NCBI GenBank assembly: GCA_036186865.1
Contig: AP025062.1
Location: 31,539,001-31,603,000 of the forward strand
DNA length: 64,000 bases
From: Eustoma russellianum
Lineage: Eukaryota; Streptophyta; Magnoliopsida; Gentianales; Gentianaceae
Reading direction: 5' to 3'
Shown: positions 1-10,654 of the stretch, piece by piece
Layout: each line of letters begins with the position of its first letter
How positions within the stretch are numbered: the stretch's first letter is position 1
Notes under the pieces: model-generated
Told to the model about the DNA's origin: nothing
Database searches by the model: none
What the model saw: only the letters and a program-made list of their open reading frames with translations
Position numbers and translations under genes: made by a program

Positions 1-560
1 GAACACTCTGTTGTTCTATGACGATGATGATGATGATTTGAAGAAAAGCATGAAAAAGACCATATTTCCGTTTTCATCTCACTGCATCACACGTACATAT
101 GCATGCATGTTACATTCATGTAGCGACTCATGAGATTTAAGTTGTGATGACCACGCAGACCCTAGGTATGACATCTCTAAGTGATTATCCTTGTCATGGT
201 ATTCATCAATACAAGTTATAGTATTTTAAGGTTATGTTCTGCTGTGGGTGATGATTTTTCTTAAATAATGACACATTACACATACATACGCATGCATGCT
301 GCATTCATGAAAGAACACGTGATGTCCAAAGTTATGACGAGCTCATAGATCTTATGACCCTTGTTATGCTATTCACTAAATAAGTTACAGTCCTTTCATG
401 TTGTATTCAGTTCTAAGTGACAACTTTTCTCTGAGAAATGAACTTGCTATATTAAGTGATGTTATATATAGGACGAAGATCTGACGACGGACAGGTATGC
501 TTCTAAACCAGAAAATTTTGAGGGTTTGATTCTTGTTCGCACTAATTTCCTTTTTCATAA
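1..560 (+). mobile_element. Ty3/gypsy LTR fragment, left edge
   Basis: The segment resembles the reverse complement of the minus-strand LTR at about 3,240-3,610. Shared landmarks are a GAACACTC start, a GACGATGATG stretch, GCATCACACGTA, and near 500 the string TTCTAAACC followed by a G-rich run and TTCTTGT. It therefore belongs to the long-LTR family that fills the first 17 kb, but lies in plus orientation. Both LTR ends are missing and similarity fades after about 560. The call rests on eye alignment only. Confidence 0.6.
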
Positions 561-1224
561 ATCTTGGCAGAGATCATTAACTCTGGGATATAGATCATTA
601 GCTCTTTTCTGTAAACATCCTTTCTGTAATCATGTAACGGTCATCCTACGAATGAAACAGCATCCAACGATATCCGGAATAATTCCCATAAAGTACACAT
701 ATTAAGCTCTTCACAAAGTATGTATCGCATTCATCCGTCTCGCTGATCGCCTTACTACGTAATAACTTTTATTTCCGCGATCATTTCATAAAATCGAACT
801 AGAAGTTATGGTTTCTCCTTTGAAACTTATGTCCTATTTATGACATTTCAAATGTTTCTTGTTCATCATAAATCCTTGTTTTCTCTTTTGATACTTAAAA
901 ACGTGCACGTATCACTATTTGCGTGTTCATAAAACATCTGGAACATCATGCTATACCTATGAAATGAGGATATGCCAAGTTGTAACGTCTCTGCTGGAGT
1001 GTGTTAGATATTCTCAACTTATAACTTCTTGATCCAAACACTATATCTTATAGGATTCCCCATTCCGCCTCTCAAGTGGCCATTGTTTTAGATCTCTCCT
1101 AAACAGTCCCTTAACGCTTCATCATCTCATCAAATTTCTATGAATTCCTCCTTAAGAAATACCAACAGGCAAGTTAGCTAAGCAAATTACCTGACTTCCG
1201 AACAATACACCACTTGTTAATTTC
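561..1224. other. Unassigned AT-rich interval
   Basis: No protein motif, LTR end, tRNA-like fold or tandem repeat could be recognised here. It lies between a plus-strand LTR fragment and a minus-strand RT remnant, so it may be decayed retrotransposon DNA, possibly the continuation of an intron-like segment after the RT motif at 1,231 or a rearranged LTR. Confidence 0.4.
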
Positions 1225-1450
1225 TTATACGAAGCTGGTTAAATAGATCATTGATCTTAGTCAGAGGGTACTTATTCTTATGGTGACCATGTTAAGTCCT
1301 TCATGATCTACGCAAGGACGCATGCCTCCATCCTTCTTCTCTATGAATAACACGGGAGCACCCTAGGCGAAACGTTGGGGGAAATAAGTTCCTCCCTTAA
1401 AAGCTCACGCACTTGTTCCTTTTTGGTTCAGCAAGTGCCCTTCGGTGAGT
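1225..1450 (-). pseudogene. Ty3/gypsy reverse transcriptase, N-terminal remnant
   Basis: Read on the minus strand, the segment gives a run resembling KEQVRELL, then GAPVLFIEKKDG, then a decayed CIDYRELNK motif, then KNKYPLTKINDLFNQLR. These are the first conserved blocks of a chromovirus RT. At least one frameshift lies between the first two blocks. Coding similarity stops right after QLR, where the strand reads GTATAAG. This is the same point at which the plus-strand copy at 10,714 is interrupted by an intron-like block. The catalytic RT half is not found to the left. The fragment belongs with the gag remnant and 5' LTR to its right. Confidence 0.8.
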
Positions 1451-1984
1451 TGTCTTCATAGACTTAGGGAATTCTTAATCATCATCCTAAGGTGGCCCGA
1501 TCTCATAAAACATGGTTTTCATAATCATGACCTGCTTTCCATAGCTTGCCTAACATGGTTCTTTCATATCGTGATGTCATAACGTGTTCCAATTTGGCTA
1601 TAGCAATCTTGATAATAGCACACGATATGCGGATCCATTCCTCCTATAGTACACAAAATGTGTACAAGTGCTAATGGTGACGCATCATGACGAAGACCCC
1701 GAGTCCCAAACACGGTGTTATACTTGGTCATGCTATCACTAATAATCTCACTTACTTATGGTCTACTTATCATAACTTAAAGAGAAATATCATAATTACT
1801 TATACTTGGTTAATAGGAAGTAGGACATGGGTACTTCACATTTAACTTGTGCAATAAGGCGTACCTTGGTTGTTTCTTTGCTATCCGTATAAGGTAGCCT
1901 TATGCGGATACGGCTCCCCTTTCCTACTTTGTTTCGTAGTACGCTCATTAAGTCGTTTATTTCGTCCTTCCGTTCTCTTACCAT
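1451..1984 (-). other. Decayed gag-pol spacer of the minus-strand gypsy copy
   Basis: This interval lies between the gag and RT remnants, where protease and the end of gag should be. A 62-codon open stretch (1,796-1,984) has no recognisable motif, and the aspartic protease signature was not found. It is treated as degenerate element DNA. Confidence 0.45.
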
Positions 1985-2240
1985 GCCCTGACTAGCCGAG
2001 TTTTGATCTGGAGGTCAAAACTGTGCACAGATCTGATCACCTTAAACTTTTCATCTTCCATGATCAAAGGAACATACCGACCCAAAGTAGTGAACCAACG
2101 AGCGTACTCTGAGACGGTGATGCCTAACCCTTGTCTTAATGAGTCGAATTCCTCAATCCTTCTCGTGACTAAGTCCTGAGAGAGGAAAAACTCACAAAAC
2201 TCCTTTTAGAACTTTGCCCAAGTTACCGGTCGGGGTGGTG
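1985..2240 (-). pseudogene. Ty3/gypsy Gag remnant (retrotransposon gag domain)
   Basis: Minus-strand translation gives WAKF, a hydrophobic stretch, then RRIEEFDSLRQG, SEYARWFTTLGRYVP and a charged tail. This is the core of the plant chromovirus gag domain, whose protein coats the element RNA. One frameshift or stop occurs before the KEFCEFF segment and another after position 1,990. It lies about 550 bp inside the primer site at 2,785-2,797, as expected for gag of an element transcribed leftward from the LTR at 2,800-6,932. No zinc knuckle was seen. Confidence 0.8.
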
Positions 2241-2784
2241 GCTGGATACAAATCCTCCATCACTGGTTATCCTTACTGTTCAAAAAAACGGCCGTAGAAT
2301 CTGTGTCCTTATCCTATTCGGTACCAGTATCATCATGAAGTTACCTTCAAGTTCATTTGACCATCTTTCTGCCTACTATGAACTAAATTCCCTGCCAAAC
2401 CTCGAAATACGTGCTCTTGCTAACTGTGGCTAGTAAAGTCTACTGCTTCCTGAGGGTGACCGTGATGATGTCACTTTACTGAATTGTGATGCCATCCGCA
2501 CCACGGAGCGTCAGAGTCTTACTCAGTATATAAATATTCAGATTAAGAGACAAAATTTAATTCGTAATCCAAATAAGATCTTAAAGTTACGCAGGCAGGC
2601 ATGATTAAATTATATAAATTGCCATCGACTAGGGCTTTATCATCCGGTCAAAACCCTAATTTCTAGTCTAAGGCATCCTAGTCTAAGGTCAACTCTCATC
2701 TAAGATCATGACTTAAATCTAAGATCAAACTTAGTTTGCCAAAATCATAACTTAATTCTATATTCTGCCCAGATCTAGAGCCTC
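2241..2784 (-). other. Gypsy 5' leader / start of gag, degenerate
   Basis: This is the interval between primer site and gag remnant. The part at about 2,600-2,780 closely matches 6,950-7,135 (CTAGGGCTTTATCATC, TTTCTAGTCTAAG, CAACTCTC), which sits in the same position beside the second LTR. It is therefore element leader sequence, not host DNA. No intact reading frame is seen. Confidence 0.65.
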
Positions 2785-2797
2785 AGCTCTGATACCA
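2785..2797 (-). promoter_or_regulatory. Primer binding site (initiator Met tRNA)
   Basis: On the minus strand the sequence reads TGGTATCAGAGCT two bases inside the LTR edge. This is the usual plant LTR-retrotransposon primer site, complementary to the 3' end of initiator Met tRNA. It fixes the element as minus-oriented and marks 2,800 as the inner edge of its 5' LTR. Confidence 0.92.
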
Positions 2798-3599
2798 CCT
2801 GTAGCGCCCCGCACCCCGGCCCAGCCGGATACGGTGCGCCTACCATACTTCACTACGGAGAGTACCAGGCGTTGATCCATAACATATCGCAGTCCAAAAT
2901 AAAATATGCGGACTTTCATGCTTACAAGTCGACCAGTAAGAAAAACCGAGGCAGAATAAAAACTTTTAAAATAAAAATGTCTAGGCAACCATCATTAGTC
3001 TTACAACATGATCATAAAGTACGGAAATCCCAAAAGTAAATGTTTCCATCATAAATTCATAAGAAGATCATCAGTCATAACCATCTCGTCAAGTCTCTTA
3101 AGTCGTCCACCTCTCGGTCTTCTATGGGTAAAGAACCCTAGGTTCATCTTCGATCTGTTCAACTCTATTTCCTGTGGGTTCTGGGAGGAAAAATAAGGGG
3201 TGAGTGACAGCGTCACCAGCAAGTAAACTATAAATAATCGTGAATTAAATGGAAAGTACATACAAGAACCGAACCCCAAAAAATTCGGTTTAGAAACATA
3301 TCTGACCTTCCATCAAAAACCCATGAGTAATCAGCTCATAACTTATCGAAGAGCATAACTTATATAAGTTCATAACTGATAACAGTTCATAACTTATTAA
3401 AGGATCATTACTCAATAAAGATCATAACTTAGGAGCTACCAAGTCATAACAACTTAGTCTAAGTATCATGTACCAGTATTCGATGACTCATTAAATGCAA
3501 CTTGCATGAGTATTTACGTGTGATGCATCATGATAAAAATGAGGATAAGTTCTTTCATTCTTTCTTTCAAAACTTCATCGTCAATGAAAACAAGGGAGT

Positions 3600-3830
3600 G
3601 TTCAGATCTATTCTTTCCGGATCTGAGGCGGTCATATTCTTCTCTTCGAATCTATCATTCTCGGATTCGGAGCTGTCACGTCATCAATCATAATCACCAG
3701 GTCTATTCTCTCTGGGCCTGTACGGTAATTATCATAATCAGGTCTATTATCTACGGGCCTGAACGGTTGTTATCATCAGATCAATTAACCTCGGATCTGG
3801 AGCGGGTCCTGTTGGCCAGAAACACACGGT
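3600..3830 (-). repeat. LTR minisatellite (degenerate)
   Basis: Imperfect units alternate CAGGTCTATT..CCGGGCCTG..CGGT with AGATCAATTAACC..CGGATCTG..CGGGTCC. They recur at about 7,890-8,130, 9,990-10,200, 32,640-32,840 and 53,610-53,810, and are best preserved on the plus strand at 16,273-16,565. No spacers and no associated genes are present. Confidence 0.7.
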
Positions 3831-4185
3831 ACCGGTGGGAAGCGTTCTTTCAAACACAGAATTTTTTCTTTAAAAACGCTTTTTCATCATTCTTTCTCAT
3901 AAAACCAGTCTCATAAATCATATAAATGACGATGATGCAATGTATGACATTTACCATGCAATTCGTGACATGACGCGTTACATACACATATGTACAACCT
4001 ATTCTTTAGGCTGGAAAAATTTCAAGAATTATCATTCCGTTTGCACGGCCTGAAAACCTTATATTTTAGGCCCATTATCATAAGTTCGTGTCATACATAC
4101 GCATAAGGGTGTCATTTCTATACGTCATACAATTTTCATAACGACGCGAGACATGCAAGACGCTTAAATTATTTTATTACCAACA

Positions 4186-4217
4186 GGGTACTGCTGAATT
4201 TCAGCAGTACAGTACCC
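4186..4217. other. LTR hairpin, copy 1
   Basis: An inner perfect inverted repeat (TACTGCTGAA, central T, TTCAGCAGTA at 4,189-4,209) lies inside an outer GGGTA/TACCC pair (4,186-4,190 with 4,213-4,217). The two stems overlap by two bases and offer alternative pairings. Equivalent structures lie at 8,525-8,555 and 33,223-33,256 with changed but still paired outer stems. Confidence 0.6.
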
Positions 4218-6185
4218 TTTCTTTTACTTTTTCTTAAGCTCATTTAGTCTCATTTAATTTGGGCCACCACCTGGAAAATACTGTATACATACCGAAAATT
4301 ATGTCTCATAAGCCCAAATCTTACAAATGAGCCTAAGCCCAAAAGAATAAAGTCATACAACCAAGTCCTCAATTCTGCACAGTTTTCCAGATTAGTGATA
4401 CTATATTAACTAAGGCAATTATCCAATAAAATAATAATTCTAGGGTGAGAAATTTACATGGATGTGTTCATCAATGTCCTAAGTAAATTTCATGAAATTC
4501 TCGAAATAACATAATAACATTCAAGGGGTCATTTGTTCACTTTTCCAAAACGGGTACATGCTGATTTTTGGAATGACCAGTTTTACCGTAAATTTTATTG
4601 TGATCAAACCATAAATCATTTTAAGAAGATTCCAACTTACAAACCTAATAAACACATAAGGCTAGCATCCTACCAAAAATCAGCCCATTTGCATATTTCT
4701 AAGGTCCATTTTCGGGTTATTCAATACACCACTTAATTTCTGTCCAGTCCAGTGAATTTCAGCTTGACCAATTTTACTAAAAATTCCATTAAGGACAAAT
4801 CACAACTTACTTTGCCAAAATTCCAACTCTCATATTTACCACATACATAGGGATAATGTCATGCCAAAAATTAGCTTAATTGCACTCTTCTAGGATCCAT
4901 TTCCAGAGCTTGAAAAATGCATCCTTGTTCTGCCATGTTCTAGTAATTCTCATTTTTGGTCACTTTTCCTTACTAAAAGTGTCCCAACTTGAGTTATTTT
5001 TCATAAGTACCTTACTAATCATCAAATACACCTTTAGCATACGATTTTGCAGATTCTAACACATTCCAAAGGTCATCTACACATCATTTCAAAAATAGTT
5101 TTGAAGGTTACACAATCACTCGGTGGTCTTGCACCTTTTGTTCATAATAAGGATCTATTATTGGTATGTTTGGGGTGTACATACCATACCCCCAAAACAG
5201 CACATTTCACACGCATGCAAGGGCTTAAATAATATTTCCTTAATGAACATATTAAACTTAAGTCATAAAGCATGTATCTTGAACACATTCTTTACCACAC
5301 AAATTACAATCTACCATAAGAATCACCTTTATCATTTCTTTACCTCCAACCGTACCCCCCTTACATGCCAAAGAAGAAAAATTTGCCATATCCATCTTAG
5401 ATTAACATCATATTCATACTTAAAAAGAGCAAAGAATCCATCTTTAAATAAAATCTCACACATGCAAGCCACCTTACTCATGAATCCGAAAACTTCATGC
5501 TTCAAGCTTAGTATTTTATATCTAAGACTGAAACTTAGCAACATCTAGATATTCAAGCATGCACTTTCACACACAAGTCATGAACATTTATAGTGTACTT
5601 GCCTTCTTCAAGCTTAAGCCTCCTTAGTATGGAACTTGGATGAAATGAAGTCCTCCCCCTCTTCAAGGTACAAACCCCACGGTTTTGGGGAAGGAAAAAG
5701 AACAAAGGTTAGTCTTTTGCTTAAGTGGAAGATATAACCAAATAGAGGTAACCAAATAGAGGGTATTTACTTACCAAGATGAAGTTTGAATGGGGTTCAA
5801 ACCTCTTAAGAAACTAGCACCTCTTAAAAGCTTGAAAGCTTGAACCTAGTGACCATGGAGGTCACGGTTTTTGGAGCAAGAAAGATTAGCAATGTGAGCT
5901 TCACTCTATGAAAAATATAGAAATTCTCTTAAAGAGGTTTAGAGTATACTTACCTTGAGGATTCTTGAGGCTTGAAGATCTTGAACTTCTTGGCTCAACT
6001 AGCCGTGTTCCTTAATGGAAAAATAGAAAAGTCTCTTGCTCCTTGTGAATTCTTGAGGAAGTGTATTCTAGAGTTTCTTGGAGAGAGATTTCTTCCCTAG
6101 GCTAAAATGGCTTAGCCGTGGTTAAGTGAGGAAGAAGGAGGGTTTACTTGGCTTGGTTAGGCTAATTAGAGTTAATTAGCCTAAG

Positions 6186-6350
6186 TTACTTTTAGCTAAC
6201 CAAGGTTACTTTAATTCTACTTGAGTTACTTTATTCAACTATATTTACTTAAGGCTAACTTGTGTTACTTTATCCAACTATAGTTACTTTAAGGCTAACT
6301 TGTGCTACTTTATCCAACTATAGTTTCTTTTAGGCTAACTTGGGTTACTT
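6186..6350 (-). repeat. Phased GTTACTTT array in LTR copy 1
   Basis: The core GTTACT or a one-base variant starts at 6,186, 6,206, 6,226, 6,245, 6,265, 6,284, 6,305, 6,324 and 6,345, a regular step of 19-21 bp. On the transcribed strand it reads AGTAAC. Two neighbouring units form a ~40-bp higher repeat. The array lies roughly 600-750 bp inside the transcriptional 5' edge of the LTR. Function is unknown; position in U3 would suit a promoter or enhancer element. Confidence 0.7.
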
Positions 6351-6932
6351 TAACCTTGTGGTTAACATAAAGTAACCATGGTAATATTTGAAAGGCTCCT
6401 TGGGTTATTCCATAGAAGGGGCCGGCGGTTAGGGCATTAAGGAGGCCATTAGCATACTTAATTCTCTTTCCAAGTGGGTTTAATGAGAAGCTATGTAGGT
6501 AGTTGTCCCTTTTTTATTAATCATTTTCCCCTTTTCTTGATCTAAAATATAATTAGAAAAATTATGACCCCTCTTGGACTCTTGGACCGAAATTTTGTGA
6601 GAGGTGGGGGAAAATTGCCCCACTACTTAAACTCATTAATTTCCATTTGGGCTTCTTTTAAAAAGGCTCTTAAGATTAGCCTTCTTATAAATTCGAAAAA
6701 CCTTCTAAGGCCCCTTTTTAAGCCTTGGGACGAAATCTCTTAGGCCTTAAAGAGATGAATTGATCATTTCATTTGCTTCATGACGCTCACCTCTTTCATT
6801 ACGTAGTATCTACTTTAAGAGGATTTAATTAAAGAAGCAATAATATAACTAAATAAAATGTACTTGGAAGATCTAACATTTCATTTCGCCATTTCATCAC
6901 TTTTCCAAGTACAATACGGTTGGGGTACAACA

Positions 6933-7150
6933 TCATGCAAACAGATATGATACGAATTAAATTCTATAAAATGTCATCAACTAGGGCTTTATCATCAGGT
7001 CCAAACCTTAATTTCTAGTCTAAGTCATCCTAGTCTAAGGTCAACTCTCTTTCTAAGGTCATGACTTAGATCTAAGATCAAACTTAGATTTCTAAAATCA
7101 TAGCTTAATTCTACACTCTGCCTAGATCTAGAGCCTCAGCTCTGATACCA
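6933..7150 (-). mobile_element. Leader and primer site of a second gypsy copy
   Basis: The segment matches the leader at 2,600-2,797 and ends in its own primer site (7,139-7,150, minus strand TGGTATCAGAGC), two bases inside the LTR starting at 7,153. Only ~220 bp of this element's internal region remain before LTR copy 1 begins. The simplest reading is nested insertion of copy 1 into this leader. Confidence 0.8.
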
Positions 7151-7152
7151 CC

Positions 7153-9915
7153 TGTAGCGTCCTGCACCCCGGCCTAGCCGGATACGGTGCGTCTGCCGTA
7201 CTTCACTAAGGAGAGTACCAGGCGTCAATTCATAACATATCTTAGTCCATAATAAAATATGTGGACCTTCATGCTTACACATCAACAAGTAAGCGAAACC
7301 GAGGCAAATTAGAAACTTTTAAAATAAAAGCATCTAAACATCCATCATAGTCTTACAAACATGTTCACAAAATACGTAAATCCGAAAGTCAATGTTTCCA
7401 ACATAAGATCATAAAAAGTTCATCCATCATGACCATCATGACAAAAACCCTTAAGTCATCCTCCTTTCGCTCTTCTACGGATAAGGAACCCTAGGCTCGT
7501 CCTTGATCCATTCGACCCTATATCCTGTGAGTTCTGGGAGGAAAAATAAGGGGTGAGAGACAACGTCACCAACAACTAAACCATAAATAATCATGAATTA
7601 AATGGAAAGTACATACAAGAACCAAACCCCAAAAATTTTTGTTTAGTACCATACCTGACCTTCCATCCAATATCCGTAAGTAACAAGCTCACAGCTTATT
7701 AAAAATCATAACTTAAGAGATATCAATCTATAACATCTTAGCCTAAGTAATGGTGTACCAAGTATTCGACAAACCATTATATGCAACATGCATGAGTATG
7801 CATGGATGCATCGTGATGAATATGAGGATAAATTCTTTCTTTCTTTCTTTCTTTCAAAACATCATCGTCAATAAAAACAAGAGAGTGTTCAGATCTATTC
7901 TATCTGGATCTGAGGAGGTCATATTCTTCCCTTCGAATCTATTATTTCCGGATCCGAAAACGGTCATATCATCAATCATAGTCATTAGGTCTATTCTCTC
8001 CGGGCATGTACGGTCATAATCGTCATAATAAGGTCTATTCTCTCCGGTCCTGTACGGTCATAATCATCATAATCAGGTCTATTCTCTCCGGGCCTGAACG
8101 TTCATAATCATCAGATCAATTAACCCCGGATCTAGAACGGGTTAAGCTGGCCAGAAATAAATGGTACCAATGGAAAGCGTTCTTTTCAAAACCGAATCTT
8201 TTCTTTTAAAAAAACGCTTTTTCATCATTCTTTGTCATAAAATCAGTTTCATGAATCATGGAAGTGACGATGATGCAATGTATGACATGTACCATGCAAT
8301 TCGTGACATAATGCATCACATACATACAAGTACGATCTTACTCTTTAGGCTAGAAAATTTCCAGAATTGTTGTTCCGTTTGCACGGCCTCAAAACCTCAT
8401 ATTTTAGGCTCATTATCATGATTTCTTGACATACACATGCATAAGGGTGTCTGTTCTACTCGCCATAAAAGTTTTATAACCTTTCGAGACATGTAAGACC
8501 CTTAAGCTACTAAATTACCAAACAGGGTACTGCTGAATTCAGCAGTGCATTACCCCTCTTTTACCTTTCTTTCAAGCCCAATAGCCTTATCTAATTTGGG
8601 CCAAAACCTGGAAAATACTGAAAACATACCAAGGATTCATGTTCATAAGCCCAAACCATACAATTAAGTCTAAGCCCACAAGAATAAAGCCTCACAACCA
8701 ATTCAGTAATTCTGCCCAATTTTTCAGATTAGTAATACCAACTTAACTTACGTAGTTACCCCTTCAAATAATAATTCCAAGCTAATTGATTTACATGGAC
8801 ATGCTGACCTATGTCCTAAGTAATTACCATAAAAATTTCAAGGCAGTATAATAACTTTAAAGGGGTCGTTTACTCACTTCCCCAAAAACGGGTATGTGCT
8901 GACGACAAATTTTATTGTGACCAAACCGTAAGTCTTTTTTCAAAAATTTTAACTCACAGACTTAGTAAACATATAATGCTAGCATACTATCAAAAATCAG
9001 CCCGTGTGCATACTTCTAAGGTCCAATTTCGGGTCAATCGATACGGCACTTAAATTCTGTCCCGTCCAGTAATTTCAGCTTGACCAGTTTTTACTAAAAA
9101 TTCCATTAAGGACAACCCATAACTTCTTTTACCAAAATTCCTACTCTCATATTTACTACACACATAGGGCTAATGTCATGCCAAAAATTAGCTTAATTGA
9201 ATACTTCTAAGGTCCCTTTTCAGGTCATACAAAACGTCACATGAATCTGTCCTATTCTAGTGATTTTTCCCTTTTGTCACTTTACTTACTACAAGTGTTC
9301 CAACTTAATTTATTCTTCAAAAATGGCTTACTAATCATCAAATACACTTCTTAGCATAAACTTTACAGGTTCTAATACATTCCAAAGATCACCTAAAAAT
9401 CACTTCAAAACAGTTTTGAAGGTTACTCATAGTACACCTTGATTTTGCACATTTTGTACATAATAAAATCTATTCATGGCAAAACTAGTTTGTATGCCCC
9501 ATACCCCGAAAACAGCCTGTTTCATACATATGCAAGGGCTTAAATTCCATTTTCATAATGACATATTACACCTAAGTCATATGACATCCAAGCATTCAAC
9601 TTACATGCATCATTTACCCTACAAATCACAATCTTTCACAAGAACAATATTCACCCCAAACTTTTCATCCCACCGTCCCCCTTACATATTAAAGAAGAGA
9701 ACTTTGCAACATTCATCTTAGACAAGCATCATATTCATACTCAAAAGGACAGAATCCATCTTTGAAGAAATCTCATACATGCAAGCCACATTTCCTAAGG
9801 AATTCGAAATCTTCAAGCTTCAAGCTTAATCATAACCTAAGTAATACCATTCTGCCATTATCATATCACTTCCTAACTTAAACATACTAACATGTAAAGT
9901 GTACATGAAATATGC
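7153..9915 (-). mobile_element. Gypsy LTR copy 2, truncated
   Basis: It starts TGTAGCGTCCTGCACC and runs in parallel with copy 1: the same minisatellite zone (7,890-8,130), the same hairpin (8,525-8,555) and closely similar AT-rich flanks. Similarity to copy 1 stops near 9,905, before the phased array and the terminal TACAACA. There it joins a fragment of a related LTR at a shared GCAATGCATGATGTCATG string. No coding sequence is supported inside it. Confidence 0.8.
8525..8555. other. LTR hairpin, copy 2
   Basis: A perfect 16-bp palindrome CTGCTGAATTCAGCAG (8,530-8,545) is flanked by GGGTA (8,525-8,529) and TACCC (8,551-8,555), matching the arrangement at 4,186-4,217. Confidence 0.6.
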
Positions 9916-10640
9916 AAGATGCAATGCATGATGTCATGTCATGGCAAAATTATCATTTGGTCCCATAAAGTATAGTTATAAAAAAACAGAGTGTTAGATC
10001 AATTAACTCCAGATTTGAGCGGGTCCAGAACATATCGTCAGACCAATTAACCCCGAGTCTGGGACGGGCCCTGAACATGTCATCAGGCCAATTAACCGCG
10101 AGCCTTGCACGGGTCCAGAACATATCAGACCAATTAACTCCGGGTCTGGGACGGGTCCAGAACATATCATGTCGTCAAACCTATTAACCCCTGGCTTGAC
10201 TCGAGTTATGAGCATGCTTAGCCGGCAAGGAAATCATAGAGAATTTCTTTTGAAAATCATTGGACCATAAATAAACTTACTTGCATAAAGAAAACTTGCT
10301 TGCTTGAAAGGAACTTGCTTGCACAAGGAAGCCTAAAGAAAATCAGATTCATAATTCACATGGTCATGCATGATACAAGGGATGAAATGCAATGAGAGTC
10401 ATGGCATGAATCATCTTAAAAATCCCTTAGGACATGACATAGGCAAAATCTCATAGGATGAAAAATTTTCCAGTATGTTGCACTCACTCTCCTTGGCTCA
10501 AAATGTGACAAAAACAACTTATTCCCTGAAACCTTTTTACATGGGCATGCACATTAGGATCTTAGCTATCAACCATAAAAATGTCGTGACAATCCAATAA
10601 GCATAAGGTGTTCAAATTCGGGTTTCACCAAAACATGACA
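9916..10640 (-). mobile_element. Gypsy LTR fragment of the copy-3 type
   Basis: This is approximately the reverse complement of about 15,900-16,640 in the plus-strand LTR: ATCATTTGGTCCCATA, then four to five AATTAACCCC..GGGTCCAGAACATATC units (about 9,990-10,200), then TTAGCCGGCAAGG. It is joined to LTR copy 2 on the left and abuts a plus-strand pol on the right, so both its ends are rearrangement junctions. Two overlapping minus-strand open stretches here encode only the minisatellite. Confidence 0.7.
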
Positions 10641-10654
10641 CAGCAGAACTTTCT

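Larger units (their letters stand above)
2800..6932 (-). mobile_element. Gypsy (Tekay/Del-like) 5' LTR, copy 1
   Basis: This is a complete ~4.1 kb LTR. Its plus-strand left edge is TGTAGCGCCCC next to the primer site. Its right edge is GGTTGGGGTACAACA, the reverse complement of the TGTTGTACCCC start seen after the polypurine tract at 13,326. Internal landmarks shared with the other copies are a GATC..CCGG minisatellite (about 3,600-3,830), a hairpin (4,186-4,217) and a ~20-bp-phased array (6,186-6,350). It contains no supported coding sequence, and short open stretches inside it are chance. It borders the leader of another copy at 6,933, so this element apparently inserted into that leader. 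Confidence 0.88.

Noticed and set aside
2785..2797. tRNA gene
   Set aside because: Only the 12-13 base primer-site match is present here, and likewise at 7,139 and 62,322; no cloverleaf can be formed.
3530..5548. Open stretches of 60-140 codons inside the gypsy LTR
   Set aside because: They overlap the LTR minisatellite and AT-rich body, have no domain, and are not kept in frame in the other LTR copies.
9953..10215. Two overlapping minus-strand frames with a repeating Gly-Pro-Val/Leu-Ile-Gly pattern
   Set aside because: They are translations of the LTR tandem repeat.
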